Of a stretch of 64,000 nucleotides of DNA, positions 1-7,992 are shown piece after piece (position 1 is the first letter of the stretch; each line of letters begins with the position of its first letter). Origin of the DNA: Thermus hydrothermalis (lineage in GTDB: Bacteria; Deinococcota; Deinococci; Deinococcales; Thermaceae); contig NZ_JAKTNT010000002.1 of assembly GCF_022760925.1 (NCBI RefSeq), forward strand, positions 124,001 through 188,000. Reading direction: 5' to 3'. The notes below the pieces were generated by a model, which worked only from the letters and a program-made list of their open reading frames with translations, was not told the DNA's origin and searched no databases. Made by a program: the position numbers and the translations under genes.

Positions 1-56
1 ACCTCCGCTAGCTCCTCGGGCTCCAGGAAGTCCAGGTGGGCGTGGGTATCGGTCAC
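1..56 (-). CDS. TatD-family metal-dependent hydrolase, N-terminal fragment
   Basis: Only the first 18 codons are present; the gene runs off the left edge. From a GTG start at 56 the peptide reads TDTHAHLDFLEPEEL, and the D-T-H-A-H-L-D-F block is the N-terminal HxH metal-binding strand of TatD-type DNases and amidohydrolase-fold metalloenzymes. A TAAGCT -10 box at 64-69 on the minus strand lies 7 nt before the GTG, which fits a leaderless transcript. The family assignment rests on this one motif, so another HxH hydrolase of the same superfamily is possible. Confidence 0.7.
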   Translation of the reverse strand, partial: MTDTHAHLDFLEPEELAE

Positions 57-134
57 GGGGATAAGCTTAGCCCAAGGGCCCTGTTGCCGGGGCCACGCCC
101 GCCCCTTCCCGTCCCGGTAGGCTAAGGAGAGGCT

Positions 135-1121
135 ATGAAGCGGTTGGCCTTTCTCGCCCTTCTCCTTCCCGCCTGCGCCCCCGCCCTTTTGGGGGTGGAC
201 CCCGAAAGGCTTCCCGACCCCAAGGACTGGGACCCGAGGCCCGCTCCCCTGGAGTGGTGGTACGCCTCGGGCCATGCCGAGCCCTACGCCTTCCACTTCG
301 CCTTCTTCAAGGCCTACGCCCCTCCCTCCTACCGCATCCTGGGCTTGCCGGGAAGCCTCTTTGGCGCCTTCCACGCCGCCCACCTGGCCCTCACGGACCT
401 GCGCACGGGGGAAAGGCGCTTTTTGGAGGTTTCCGACCAGGACCTCCTGGCCCCCCGGGGCCGGGCGGAGCCGGGGCCCAGGCTGGAGGTGGGGGGGTGG
501 CGCCTGGAGCGGGAAGGGGAAGGCTTCCGCCTCTTGGCGGGCCCCCTCGAGCTCCTTCTCCTCCCGGAGAAGCCCCCCGTGGTCCACCCGCCCGGCTACT
601 CGGGCACGGCGGAAACGGGGCGGATGTACTACCAGTCCTACACCCGGGCCCGGGCCGCGGGCAGGATTCTCGGGGAAAAGGCCGAAGGGGAGGCCTGGCT
701 GGACCACCAATGGGGGGAGCAGCTTTCCGGGGTCCAGGCCACCTGGGACTGGTTCGGCCTCCACCTTTCGGACGGCTCCGAGCTCATGGCCTACCAGGTG
801 AAGGACGCCCGGGGCCGGGTGGTCCAGGTCCTGGGAAGCCTTGTGGACCCCTTGGGGCGGGTTGAGGCCCTGGACCTCGCCTTCGTCCCCTTGGAGGCTT
901 GGCGAAGCCCCTCGGGCCGGACTTACACCCTTTCCTGGCGCCTCGAGGGCCCGGCGGTTTCCCTAACCCTCAGGCCCCTCTTCCGGGAAGGGGAGATCCT
1001 CTCCCGCACCACCCGGGTGGCCTACTGGGAAGGCCCCGTGGCGGGGGAGGGGAGGCTTAGGGGCTACCCCGTGCGGGCCCGGGGGATGGGGGAGTTCGTG
1101 GCCGGGGCCTTCCGCCCGTAA
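135..1121 (+). CDS. Secreted lipoprotein with AttH/CrtC-like (lipocalin-type) domain
   Basis: 328 residues. The N-terminus (KR followed by LAFLALLLPAC) is a signal peptide ending in a lipobox-like LPAC, with Cys16 as candidate lipidation site. The mature protein has the features of the COG5621 / AttH / hydroxyneurosporene-synthase-like family: an early EWWYASGH block near residue 40 and a later LDHQWGEQ block near residue 190. Family members are predicted beta-rich, mostly of unknown substrate; a role in carotenoid or lipid chemistry is only suggested by CrtC similarity. An AAGGAG ribosome-binding site sits at 124-129. It is a monocistronic gene divergent from the TatD-like gene. Confidence 0.72.
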   Translation: MKRLAFLALLLPACAPALLGVDPERLPDPKDWDPRPAPLEWWYASGHAEPYAFHFAFFKAYAPPSYRILGLPGSLFGAFHAAHLALTDLRTGERRFLEVSDQDLLAPRGRAEPGPRLEVGGWRLEREGEGFRLLAGPLELLLLPEKPPVVHPPGYSGTAETGRMYYQSYTRARAAGRILGEKAEGEAWLDHQWGEQLSGVQATWDWFGLHLSDGSELMAYQVKDARGRVVQVLGSLVDPLGRVEALDLAFVPLEAWRSPSGRTYTLSWRLEGPAVSLTLRPLFREGEILSRTTRVAYWEGPVAGEGRLRGYPVRARGMGEFVAGAFRP

Positions 1122-1166
1122 ATGCGCGTGCTATACTAAAAGAGGTTTAGTGCGTGGGTGATATTT

Positions 1167-1820
1167 ATGGGCTTACGCGTGCTCGGCGTCAACGCATCGG
1201 CACGGACGGACGGGTTTACGACGGAGCTTTTGGACGAGGTTTTGGAGGCGGCCAGGCGCAAGGGCGCCACCACGGAGCGCCTGGACTTGGTGAAGCACCC
1301 CTTTCCCTTATGCGTGGGGAACTACTCCCAAGACCCTTCCTCCTGCGGCCCCGAAACCTGCGTGCAGGGGCCTTGGGACGGGTTTGGCAAGGTGGCGGAG
1401 CGGATCCTGAACGCCGACGCCGTGGTCTTCGCCACCCCCGTGTACTGGTTTAGCGTTTCCGCCCGGATGAAGGCCCTCCTGGAGCGGATGACCTCCATGG
1501 AGAACCAGGGGCTCTTGAACCTGGGCAAGCCCATGGCCCTCCTGGCGGTGGCCGAGGAGGAGGGGGCGAGCCAAGCCTTGGCCCAGATGCTCCTGCCCCT
1601 TTCCTACATGGGCTTCGTCCTTGCGCCCCTGGGCCTCGTCTATGCCCACCGGCGGGGGCTTGCCACCTTTAAGGAGAACCCGGAACTGGTGGAGGACGCC
1701 CGCATCGCCGGGGAGAACCTGGTCCTCCTGGCGGAAAGGCTTAGGGGGGCCCCCTTCCAGGAGCCCCCTCCCAGCTACACCTACCGGGTTCCCCGCCTCC
1801 CGGGGGTGGCCGCCGACTAG
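1167..1820 (+). CDS. Flavodoxin-fold NADPH-dependent FMN reductase family protein
   Basis: 217 residues from ATG 1167; a GTG at 1158 is an alternative start adding three residues. The N-terminal beta strand plus phosphate loop (RVLGVNASARTDG) and the downstream block AVVFATPVYWFSVSARMKALLERM are typical of the WrbA/YwqN-like flavodoxin fold that binds FMN and reduces quinones, metals or azo compounds. Three cysteines lie in a central insertion (CVGNYSQDPSSCGPETC, about residues 49-65), which is more than usual and might bind a metal or cluster. A TATACT -10 box is at 1132-1137. The substrate cannot be read from sequence. Its stop interlocks with that of tsaB. Confidence 0.75.
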   Translation: MGLRVLGVNASARTDGFTTELLDEVLEAARRKGATTERLDLVKHPFPLCVGNYSQDPSSCGPETCVQGPWDGFGKVAERILNADAVVFATPVYWFSVSARMKALLERMTSMENQGLLNLGKPMALLAVAEEEGASQALAQMLLPLSYMGFVLAPLGLVYAHRRGLATFKENPELVEDARIAGENLVLLAERLRGAPFQEPPPSYTYRVPRLPGVAAD

Positions 1821-2356
1821 AGGTAAAGGGGCTCCACCCCTTCCTGGGCGAAGGGGAGGAGCTCGTAAAGGGCCCGGGGGTCAGGGGGCGGGTCCAGGAG
1901 GAGGCCCGCTTGGGGAAGCTCCTCCGCCTTGAGCTTTCGGGGCGGGGCTAGCTCCAAGGGCTTCCCCTCCCGCTTGGCGTAGGTGGCCCCGTAGTAGAGC
2001 CGGTTCCTGGCGGTGAAGAGGGGGGTGAGGGGCGGCCCTCCTTCCGCCAAGAAGGGCCAAGAGGCGGCGAGGAGGGAGCTAACCCCATAGACCCGGGCCC
2101 CTTGGGCCAAGGCGATGCCAAGCCCCGCCGCCAGGGCGATGCGGAGGCCCGTGTAGGAGCCTGGGCCCGTGCCCAAGACCAGGGCGCCGATCTCCTCCTT
2201 TTTCGCCCCCGCTTCGGCCAATACCTCGTCCAGGAGGCCAAAAAGCGCCTCCTCGTGCCGCCTTCCCAGGCGCACCACCCGGCCCACCCCCTCTTCCCCC
2301 CGGAAGGCGCCCAGGGCCAGGTAGGGGGTGGCGGTGTCCAGGGTCAGGGTCCACAC
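1817..2356 (-). CDS. tsaB: tRNA threonylcarbamoyladenosine biosynthesis protein TsaB
   Basis: TsaB (YeaZ) is the non-catalytic partner of TsaD in t6A37 modification of ANN-decoding tRNAs. The protein has the ASKHA-type N-terminus WTLTLDTATPYLALG, then RRHEEAL and the diagnostic GTGPGSYTGLRIAL block around residue 60-80. An ATG at 2365 exists, but it overlaps a TAGGAT -10 box (2364-2369, minus); the GTG at 2356 lies 7 nt beyond that box and gives a protein beginning directly at the first beta strand (179 aa), so I prefer it. It stands alone, divergent from the sugar importer, and overlaps the preceding convergent gene by a CTAG stop pair. Confidence 0.93.
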   Translation of the reverse strand: MWTLTLDTATPYLALGAFRGEEGVGRVVRLGRRHEEALFGLLDEVLAEAGAKKEEIGALVLGTGPGSYTGLRIALAAGLGIALAQGARVYGVSSLLAASWPFLAEGGPPLTPLFTARNRLYYGATYAKREGKPLELAPPRKLKAEELPQAGLLLDPPPDPRALYELLPFAQEGVEPLYL

Positions 2357-2363
2357 AAGCCCC

Positions 2364-2386
2364 ATCCTAAAGGGGGTTGGTATACT
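2364..2386. promoter_or_regulatory. Divergent leaderless promoters of tsaB and the sugar importer
   Basis: Minus strand: TAGGAT at 2364-2369, 7 nt from the tsaB GTG. Plus strand: TATACT at 2381-2386, 10 nt from the permease ATG at 2397. No convincing -35 hexamer is seen on either side. Confidence 0.6.
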
Positions 2387-2396
2387 CCGGCACGGG

Positions 2397-3590
2397 ATGC
2401 GGGGGTACCCGTTGCACCTTCTCCTCTCCTTTGGGGTCCTTTGGGCCTTGGCGGTGCTGGCGGAAAGGCTCGGCTTTGCGCCGGCCTTTTTGGTTCCCCT
2501 TGGGGCTTTGGCCTATGGCGGTTTGGCCCTTTACGGCCTCCGCTTTGGCCTCCGCCATGCGCTTTTGCTTTTGGGGCTTCTCGCCCCCTGGTTTCCCTGG
2601 GCTTCCGTCCTCGTCCCCCTCGCCTTCGCCCTCCTCTTTGGCCGGCGCATGGGGGAGAAGGAGCAGGCGGCCTTTTACGGGTGGGCTTTGGTCTGGCCCG
2701 CCCTGGCCCTTCTCTTGGTCTGGCAGGTCTTTCCCACCTTTTACGCCTTTTACCTGAGCCTTTTTGAGAAGGTGAACTTCCTGCGCCCGGCGGCGTTCGC
2801 TGGGCTTGAGAACTACCAGATCCTCCTTAGGGACCCGCTCTTTTGGCGGGCTTTGGGCAACACCTTCTGGTACGTGCTCTTCACCGTGCCCACAGGGCTT
2901 CTCCTGGCCACCGCCATCGCCATCCTCTTGAACACGGGGGTGGCCTTCCAGGGGTTTTACCGCACGCTTTACTTCCTCCCCTACATCACCGCCCTCACGG
3001 CGGCGGCGGCGGTGTGGCGGTGGATCTACCACCCGGAGTTCGGTTTTCTCAACTGGCTTCTCGGCACCCCGGGCCTGGACTGGCTCAACACCCCCACGGG
3101 GGTCTTTGCCCTTCTCCTTAGGCCCCTGGGCCTCGAGCCCCAGGGCTTTTGGGCGGGGCCGAGCCTGGCCTTCGTGGCGGTGATGGCCATGAGCGTCTGG
3201 CACTTCCTGGGGTACCAGGTGGTGATCCTTTTGGCGGGGCTTCAGGCCATCCCCAAGGAGTACTACGAGGCGGCGGCGCTGGACGGGGCCAACTTCTTCC
3301 AGCAACACCGCCTCATCACCTGGCCCCTCCTTTCCCCCACCACCTTCTTCCTCTTCACCCTGGGGGTGATCGGGGCCTTCCAGGTCTTCACCCAGGTCTA
3401 CGTCCTCACCCCCACGGGGGGGGTCTTGCAGGACACCCTGACCCTGGCCTTTTACCTCTACAACAAGGGCTTCCGCGATTCCGACTTCTCCTACGCCAGC
3501 GCCATCGCCATGGTGACCTTCCTGATCATCCTGGTCCTTACCCTGGTGCAGCGGCGGGTCTTGGAGCAGCGGGTGAACTATGAGGTTTAG
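2397..3590 (+). CDS. Sugar ABC transporter permease (MalF/UgpA type)
   Basis: 397 residues, the first inner-membrane subunit of a carbohydrate importer. The first ~100 residues are four extra hydrophobic segments not found in minimal UgpA-like permeases; the conserved core starts around VWPALALLLVWQVFPTFY. The cytoplasmic EAA loop that docks the ATPase is visible as EYYEAAALDGANFFQQ-(x)6-PLLSP. An upstream in-frame GTG at 2328 would overlap the tsaB start; the ATG at 2397 is 10 nt after a TATACT box, so I take it. It overlaps the next permease by 11 nt. No ATPase gene is present here, so a shared MsmK-type ATPase encoded elsewhere is likely. Confidence 0.9.
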   Translation: MRGYPLHLLLSFGVLWALAVLAERLGFAPAFLVPLGALAYGGLALYGLRFGLRHALLLLGLLAPWFPWASVLVPLAFALLFGRRMGEKEQAAFYGWALVWPALALLLVWQVFPTFYAFYLSLFEKVNFLRPAAFAGLENYQILLRDPLFWRALGNTFWYVLFTVPTGLLLATAIAILLNTGVAFQGFYRTLYFLPYITALTAAAAVWRWIYHPEFGFLNWLLGTPGLDWLNTPTGVFALLLRPLGLEPQGFWAGPSLAFVAVMAMSVWHFLGYQVVILLAGLQAIPKEYYEAAALDGANFFQQHRLITWPLLSPTTFFLFTLGVIGAFQVFTQVYVLTPTGGVLQDTLTLAFYLYNKGFRDSDFSYASAIAMVTFLIILVLTLVQRRVLEQRVNYEV

Positions 3591-4773
3591 GATTTCCACC
3601 TTCTTGGTCCACGTTCTTCTCCTGGCAGGGGGGCTCTTGATGGCCTTCCCCTTCTACTGGATGCTGGCCACGAGCCTCAAAAGCCCCCAGGAGGCCCTCC
3701 AGGCCAAGCCCATCTGGGTGCCGGAGAGGATGAGGCCGCAGAACTGGGTGAAGGCGGCAAGGCTTGGGGATAGCCCCTTGTGGGGGGGCTTGGGCCCTGG
3801 GCGGAGCGTGGAGCTTGCCTTCCCGGGGGAGGAGGAAAAGCCCCCCAGGGCCTTCGTGCCCCGAACCCCGGGGGCCTTTTTTGACCCGGTGGCGGACGGG
3901 ACCCGGGTGGAGGTGGCCTACCGGGAAGGGGCTTGGCGGATCCGCCTCACCAACGCCACGGAAGGGGCCTTCCGGGTCCTGCCCTTGGTGGTCCTTTGGC
4001 CCAAGGAGGTGCCCCTTTCCCCGCCCTTGCCCCCCGACGCCCTCCGCTCCCAGGGGGAGGCGTGGCGGCTGGAGTGGGTGAACGCCGTGCCCGGGGCCTT
4101 GGGGTACGTGTTCCACAACTACCTCGAGGCCTGGCGGGCCGCCCCTTGGGGCCGGTACTTCTTCAATAGCTTCTTCACCGCCCTGACCCAGGTGGCGGTG
4201 GGCCTTTTCCTGGCGGCCTTGGCCGCCTTCGCCCTGGCCCGGGTGCCCTTCCCGGGCAAGGAGGGGGTCTTCGTCCTCATCCTGGCCACCATGATGGTGC
4301 CGGGGGAGGTCCTCCTCATCCCCAACTACGTCCTCTTGGCCCGGCTCGGCTGGCTGGACACCTACTACGCCCTGATCGTGCCCTGGCTGGCCTCCGTCTT
4401 CGGCATCTTCCTCCTTAGGCAGTTTTACCTCTCCTTGCCCCAGGACCTCTTTGACGCCGCCCGCATAGACGGGGCCGGGTACCTCACCCAGCTTTTCCGC
4501 ATCGCCTTGCCCCTTTCTTTGCCGGGGCTTGTGTCCTACGGCATCTTCACCTTCCTGGGGGCCTACAACGCCCTCCTCTGGCCCCTCATCGTCACGCAAA
4601 GCCCAGAGATGCGCACGGTGCAGCTCGGCCTCCAGGCCTTCGTTTCCGAGGCGGGCTCGGACTACGGGGCCTTGATGGCCGCAAGCACCTTCGTCATCCT
4701 CCCGGTCATCCTGGGCTACTTCGTGGCCCAAAGGCAGTTCATCCAGGGCATTGCCCGCTCGGGGCTCAAGTAG
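3580..4773 (+). CDS. Sugar ABC transporter permease (MalG/UgpE type) with large periplasmic insert
   Basis: 397 residues, about 110-120 longer than the usual 275-280 of this family. TM1 spans about residues 8-30 and the conserved YLEAWRAAPWGRYFFNS block begins near 181; between them (about 57-178) lies a non-hydrophobic insertion rich in Pro, Gly and Glu, predicted to face outside. The C-terminal half is canonical, with EAA loop DLFDAARIDGAGYLTQL followed by ALPLSLPG. It is translated from an ATG inside the end of the first permease gene. The insert could act like the P2 loop of MalF in receiving the binding protein; that is inference. Confidence 0.9.
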   Translation: MRFRISTFLVHVLLLAGGLLMAFPFYWMLATSLKSPQEALQAKPIWVPERMRPQNWVKAARLGDSPLWGGLGPGRSVELAFPGEEEKPPRAFVPRTPGAFFDPVADGTRVEVAYREGAWRIRLTNATEGAFRVLPLVVLWPKEVPLSPPLPPDALRSQGEAWRLEWVNAVPGALGYVFHNYLEAWRAAPWGRYFFNSFFTALTQVAVGLFLAALAAFALARVPFPGKEGVFVLILATMMVPGEVLLIPNYVLLARLGWLDTYYALIVPWLASVFGIFLLRQFYLSLPQDLFDAARIDGAGYLTQLFRIALPLSLPGLVSYGIFTFLGAYNALLWPLIVTQSPEMRTVQLGLQAFVSEAGSDYGALMAASTFVILPVILGYFVAQRQFIQGIARSGLK

Positions 4774-4816
4774 CTGACCCTGTTCTGACGCCGGGCGGTA
4801 TACTCCTATGGGAGGT
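4774..4816 (+). promoter_or_regulatory. Promoter and RBS of the sugar-binding protein gene
   Basis: A -10 box TATACT at 4799-4804 with a weak upstream CTGACC (4774-4779, spacing 19), and a strong GGAGGT ribosome-binding site at 4811-4816, 10 nt before ATG 4827. The binding protein can therefore be expressed separately from, and above, its permeases. Confidence 0.5.
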
Positions 4817-4826
4817 GTAGAGGCGT

Positions 4827-6077
4827 ATGAAGAAGGTATTACCGCTTGTAGCCCTTCTAGGGCTCGCCCTGGCCCAGCAGGCCAAACCGGAGGACGTCAT
4901 CAAGGAGCAGTGCGCCAAGGCCAGGGTGGTGGCCGAGCTCTGGCACGGCTTTACCGGCGGGGCCCCGAAGCTCGCCTTGGAGAACCTGGTGGTGGAGTTC
5001 AACAAGACCCAGCAGGGCCGTTGCGTCCGCCCCGTGCCCCAGGGGGGGTACCGGGACCTCTCCACCAAGATCAAGGCCGCCTTCGCCGCCGGGAAGGTGC
5101 CGGCCATGGCCCAGGCCTACGAGAACAACATCGCCCTCTACCTGGAGGCCAAGGCCCTCTTGCCCATTGAGTCCTTGGGGGTGAAGCTCCAAGGGGTGAA
5201 CCTCACCTTCCTGAACGCCGTGCGCTTCGGGGGCGTGGTCTACGGGGTGCCCTTCAACAAGAGCATCCAGGTCCTCTACTACAACAAGGACCTCCTGAGG
5301 AAGCACGGGGCCAAGGTGCCCACCACCCTCGAGGCCTTCGTCTCCCTGAGCAAGCGGCTTTCCCAAGCGGAAGGGGGCCCCGTGTACTGGTTCCAGCCCG
5401 ACGCCTCCACCTTCGCCTACTTTTTCTTCAACCTGGGGGGCAGTTACCTAAAAGACGGCAAGCTCGTCCTGAACTCCAAAGAGGCGGTGGAGGCCCTCAC
5501 CCTCCTGCAGAACGGGGTGAAGGAGGGCTGGGCCAAGGCCATCACCTCCGGCTACATCAACCAGAACCTGGGCTCCGGCCCTTACGCCTTCAGCGTGGAC
5601 ACCTCCGCCGGCTACACCTACTACCGCCAAGGGGCCAAGTTTGACCTGGGGGTGGCCACGCTTCCGGGGAGCAAGGGGCAGGCGGGCTTTGGCCTGGTCC
5701 AGGGCACCAACCTGGTGGTCTTCCGCCAGGCCTCCAAGGAGGAGCAGGCGGTGGCCAAGGACTTCCTGCAGTTCGTCCTAAGCCCCAGGGCCCAGGCGGT
5801 CTTCGCCACGGCCACGGGGTACGTGCCCGTGACCGAGGCCGCCCTCAAGGACCCCGTCTACCAGAGCTACGTGGCCGAGAACCCGGACTACGCCACCATC
5901 GTCCGGCAAAGCCGCTACGCCAAGTTTGAGCCCGCCTTGGCCGAGTGGGAGCAGATCCGCTTTGACATCCTGGGCCAGGCCATCAAGGAGGCCATCCTGA
6001 ACAAGGTGGACCCCAAGGCGGCCCTGGACAAGGCGCAGAAGCTCGCCGAAGACCTCCTTTCCGGAAAGACCCGCTAG
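4827..6077 (+). CDS. Sugar ABC transporter substrate-binding protein (UgpB-like)
   Basis: 416 residues with a cleavable signal peptide (KK then VLPLVALLGLALAQ). The mature N-terminus (VVAELWHGFTGGAPKLALENLVVEFN) and the later MAQAYENNIALYLEA block match the extracellular solute-binding family 1, closest in feel to UgpB, the glycerol-3-phosphate/glycerophosphodiester binding protein; sugar specificity is not decidable here. It has two early Cys (about residues 29 and 48 of the precursor) that could form a disulfide. It follows the permeases and has its own promoter and RBS, and ends at a strong terminator. Confidence 0.9.
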   Translation: MKKVLPLVALLGLALAQQAKPEDVIKEQCAKARVVAELWHGFTGGAPKLALENLVVEFNKTQQGRCVRPVPQGGYRDLSTKIKAAFAAGKVPAMAQAYENNIALYLEAKALLPIESLGVKLQGVNLTFLNAVRFGGVVYGVPFNKSIQVLYYNKDLLRKHGAKVPTTLEAFVSLSKRLSQAEGGPVYWFQPDASTFAYFFFNLGGSYLKDGKLVLNSKEAVEALTLLQNGVKEGWAKAITSGYINQNLGSGPYAFSVDTSAGYTYYRQGAKFDLGVATLPGSKGQAGFGLVQGTNLVVFRQASKEEQAVAKDFLQFVLSPRAQAVFATATGYVPVTEAALKDPVYQSYVAENPDYATIVRQSRYAKFEPALAEWEQIRFDILGQAIKEAILNKVDPKAALDKAQKLAEDLLSGKTR

Positions 6078-6093
6078 GCCAAAAGCGCTTAGG

Positions 6094-6115
6094 CCGCCCG
6101 CCCCAAGGCGGGCGG
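6094..6115 (+). terminator. Rho-independent terminator after sugar importer
   Basis: Perfect 9-bp stem CCGCCCGCC / GGCGGGCGG with loop CCAA, followed by TTTAA. The T-tract merges with the -10 box (TAAACT, 6118-6123) of the next gene. Confidence 0.85.
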
Positions 6116-6117
6116 TT

Positions 6118-6123
6118 TAAACT
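6118..6123 (+). promoter_or_regulatory. Leaderless -10 box of the aldehyde oxidoreductase gene
   Basis: TAAACT followed by 6 nt and ATG 6130, directly abutting the upstream terminator hairpin. Confidence 0.5.
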
Positions 6124-6129
6124 TAGGGC

Positions 6130-7992
6130 ATGCCCAAGGGATACCATGACCGCGTGGCCTTCGTGGACCTCACCACGGGGCGCATCTGGTACGAAAGCTA
6201 CGGTGAGGGCTTTTGGCGCCGGTGCCTGGGGGGTAGGGCCCTTGCCGCCTACCTCCTCCTCAAGCACGTGCCCAAGGGGGCGGACCCCCTGGGACCGGAA
6301 AACGCCCTCGTCTTCGCCCCCGGGGTCCTCACCGGCACCCCCATCTCCGGCTCGGGGCGGAACACCGTGGCCGCCAAGAGCCCCTTGACCGGCGGGTACG
6401 GGGACGCCGAGGGGGGCGGCTTCTTCGGGGCTGAGCTGAAGAACGCCGGGCTGGACGCCCTGGTGGTCTTGGGCCAGGCGGAAAGCCCCGTCTACCTGCA
6501 CGTGGAAGGGGGGGAGGTGGCCATCCACCCTGCCCCCCACCTTTGGGGCAAGGACCCCTTGGAGGTGGAGGCCCTCCTCAAGGAGGCGCACGGGGGGAAT
6601 ACCCGCATCGCCCAGATCGGCCTGGCGGGGGAGAACGGGGTCCTCACCGCCAACGTGATCCACGACCTGGCCCACTTCGCCGGCCGGGGAGGCTTGGGGG
6701 CGGTGATGGGGGCGAAGCGCCTCAAAGCGGTTTCCGCCCGGGCAAGGAAGGAAACCCTTCCCCCCTACCACGACCCCGCCCTCCTCAAGGAGCTTGCCCG
6801 GCGCATGGCCAAGGAGCGCATGGAGCGGGCGGCGGGCCTGGTCACCATGGGCACCGTGGGCACGGTGAAGCCCTTTAACCTCCGTGGGGTCCTTCCGAGC
6901 CACAACTTCCTGGATGGCTTCTTGGAGGGCGCCGAAGCCCTGGACGGCACCAGCCTGGACGCCCTGGGCATCCGCATCGGCCGGGACACCTGCTACGCCT
7001 GCGCCATCCGCTGCAAACAGGTGGTGAAGATTGAGGGCACGGGCAAGTACGACGTGCGCCCGGAATACGGGGGGCCGGAGTACGAGGGGCTTGGGGCCCT
7101 GGGCTCCACCTGCGGGGTCACCGACCCCTACGCCGTGACCAAGGCCAACACCCTCTGCAACCAGTACGGCCTGGACGTGATCGGGGTGGGGGTGACCATC
7201 GCCTGCGCCATGGAGGCGGTGGAGAAGGGCTATTTGGACGATGAGGGCCTGGGCCTCCGCTTCGGCAACGGGGATGCCCTCATCGCCGCCATTGAAAAGC
7301 TCGCCCGCAAGGAGGGGCGGCTTGGGGCCCTTTTGGCCCTAGGGGCGAAGCGCTTGGCGGAGGCCCTTGGCCACCCCGAGCTCGCCATGCACGTGAAGGG
7401 GCAGGAGGTGCCCATGCACGACCCCCGGTACAAGCGGGCCCTGGGGGTGGGCTATGCCCTTAGCCCCACGGGGGCGGACCACAACCACAACCTCCACGAC
7501 ACCGCCTTCGCCAAGGAGGGGAAGGCCCTAAAGGAGCTCCGCTTCTACGGGGAGGAGTTCCCGCCCTTGCCCATAGAGGACCTTTCCGAGACCAAGATCC
7601 GCATGCTCTGGACCAAGACCCGGGAGCGGGGCTTCGTGAATAGCCTAGTGCTTTGCGACTTCGTGCCCTGGACCCCCGAGGAGTGGCAGGAGGCGGTTTA
7701 CGCCGCCACGGGCTGGCGCCTTACCCCCGAGGAGATGCTGGCGGTGGGGGAGAGGACCTTGCAGCTCACGCGCCTCTTCAACCTGCGGGAGGGGATCTCC
7801 CCGGAGGAGGACCGGCTTCCCGAGCGCTTCTTCCAACCCTTCCGGAAAGGGAACCTCGAGGCCCGGCTGGACCCGGTGGCCTTCCGGGAAGGGGTTTTGG
7901 CCTACCGCCGGCTTGCAGGGTGGGAGGAGGGCGTGGACCCCAAGCGGCTTGCCGCCTTGGGCCTAGAGGAGTTCCAAAACGCCTTGGCGTAG
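6130..7992 (+). CDS. Aldehyde:ferredoxin oxidoreductase family tungstoenzyme
   Basis: 620 residues, the usual length of AOR/FOR/GOR-type enzymes, which oxidise aldehydes to acids with ferredoxin using a tungsto-bispterin cofactor and one [4Fe-4S] cluster. Cluster ligands are Cys288, Cys291, Cys295 (CYACAIRC) and Cys509 (LVLCDFVPW), the family pattern CxxCxxxC...C. The N-terminal pterin domain shows GRNTVAAKSPLTGGYGDAEGG near residues 75-95, and GADHNHNLHDT lies near 450. The gene is alone, with no pterin-biosynthesis neighbours. Its last 30 nt overlap the convergent DUF58 gene. Substrate is unknown. Confidence 0.93.
   Translation: MPKGYHDRVAFVDLTTGRIWYESYGEGFWRRCLGGRALAAYLLLKHVPKGADPLGPENALVFAPGVLTGTPISGSGRNTVAAKSPLTGGYGDAEGGGFFGAELKNAGLDALVVLGQAESPVYLHVEGGEVAIHPAPHLWGKDPLEVEALLKEAHGGNTRIAQIGLAGENGVLTANVIHDLAHFAGRGGLGAVMGAKRLKAVSARARKETLPPYHDPALLKELARRMAKERMERAAGLVTMGTVGTVKPFNLRGVLPSHNFLDGFLEGAEALDGTSLDALGIRIGRDTCYACAIRCKQVVKIEGTGKYDVRPEYGGPEYEGLGALGSTCGVTDPYAVTKANTLCNQYGLDVIGVGVTIACAMEAVEKGYLDDEGLGLRFGNGDALIAAIEKLARKEGRLGALLALGAKRLAEALGHPELAMHVKGQEVPMHDPRYKRALGVGYALSPTGADHNHNLHDTAFAKEGKALKELRFYGEEFPPLPIEDLSETKIRMLWTKTRERGFVNSLVLCDFVPWTPEEWQEAVYAATGWRLTPEEMLAVGERTLQLTRLFNLREGISPEEDRLPERFFQPFRKGNLEARLDPVAFREGVLAYRRLAGWEEGVDPKRLAALGLEEFQNALA

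Noticed and set aside
2328-2396. N-terminal extension of the first sugar permease from GTG 2328
   Set aside because: It overlaps the tsaB start and crosses the TATACT promoter; the ATG at 2397 is in frame and follows the promoter.
2367-3599. Long open frame (410 codons) antisense to the sugar permease
   Set aside because: GC-rich DNA gives long shadow frames; the translation is charged and repetitive with no domain, and the permease on the other strand is clear.
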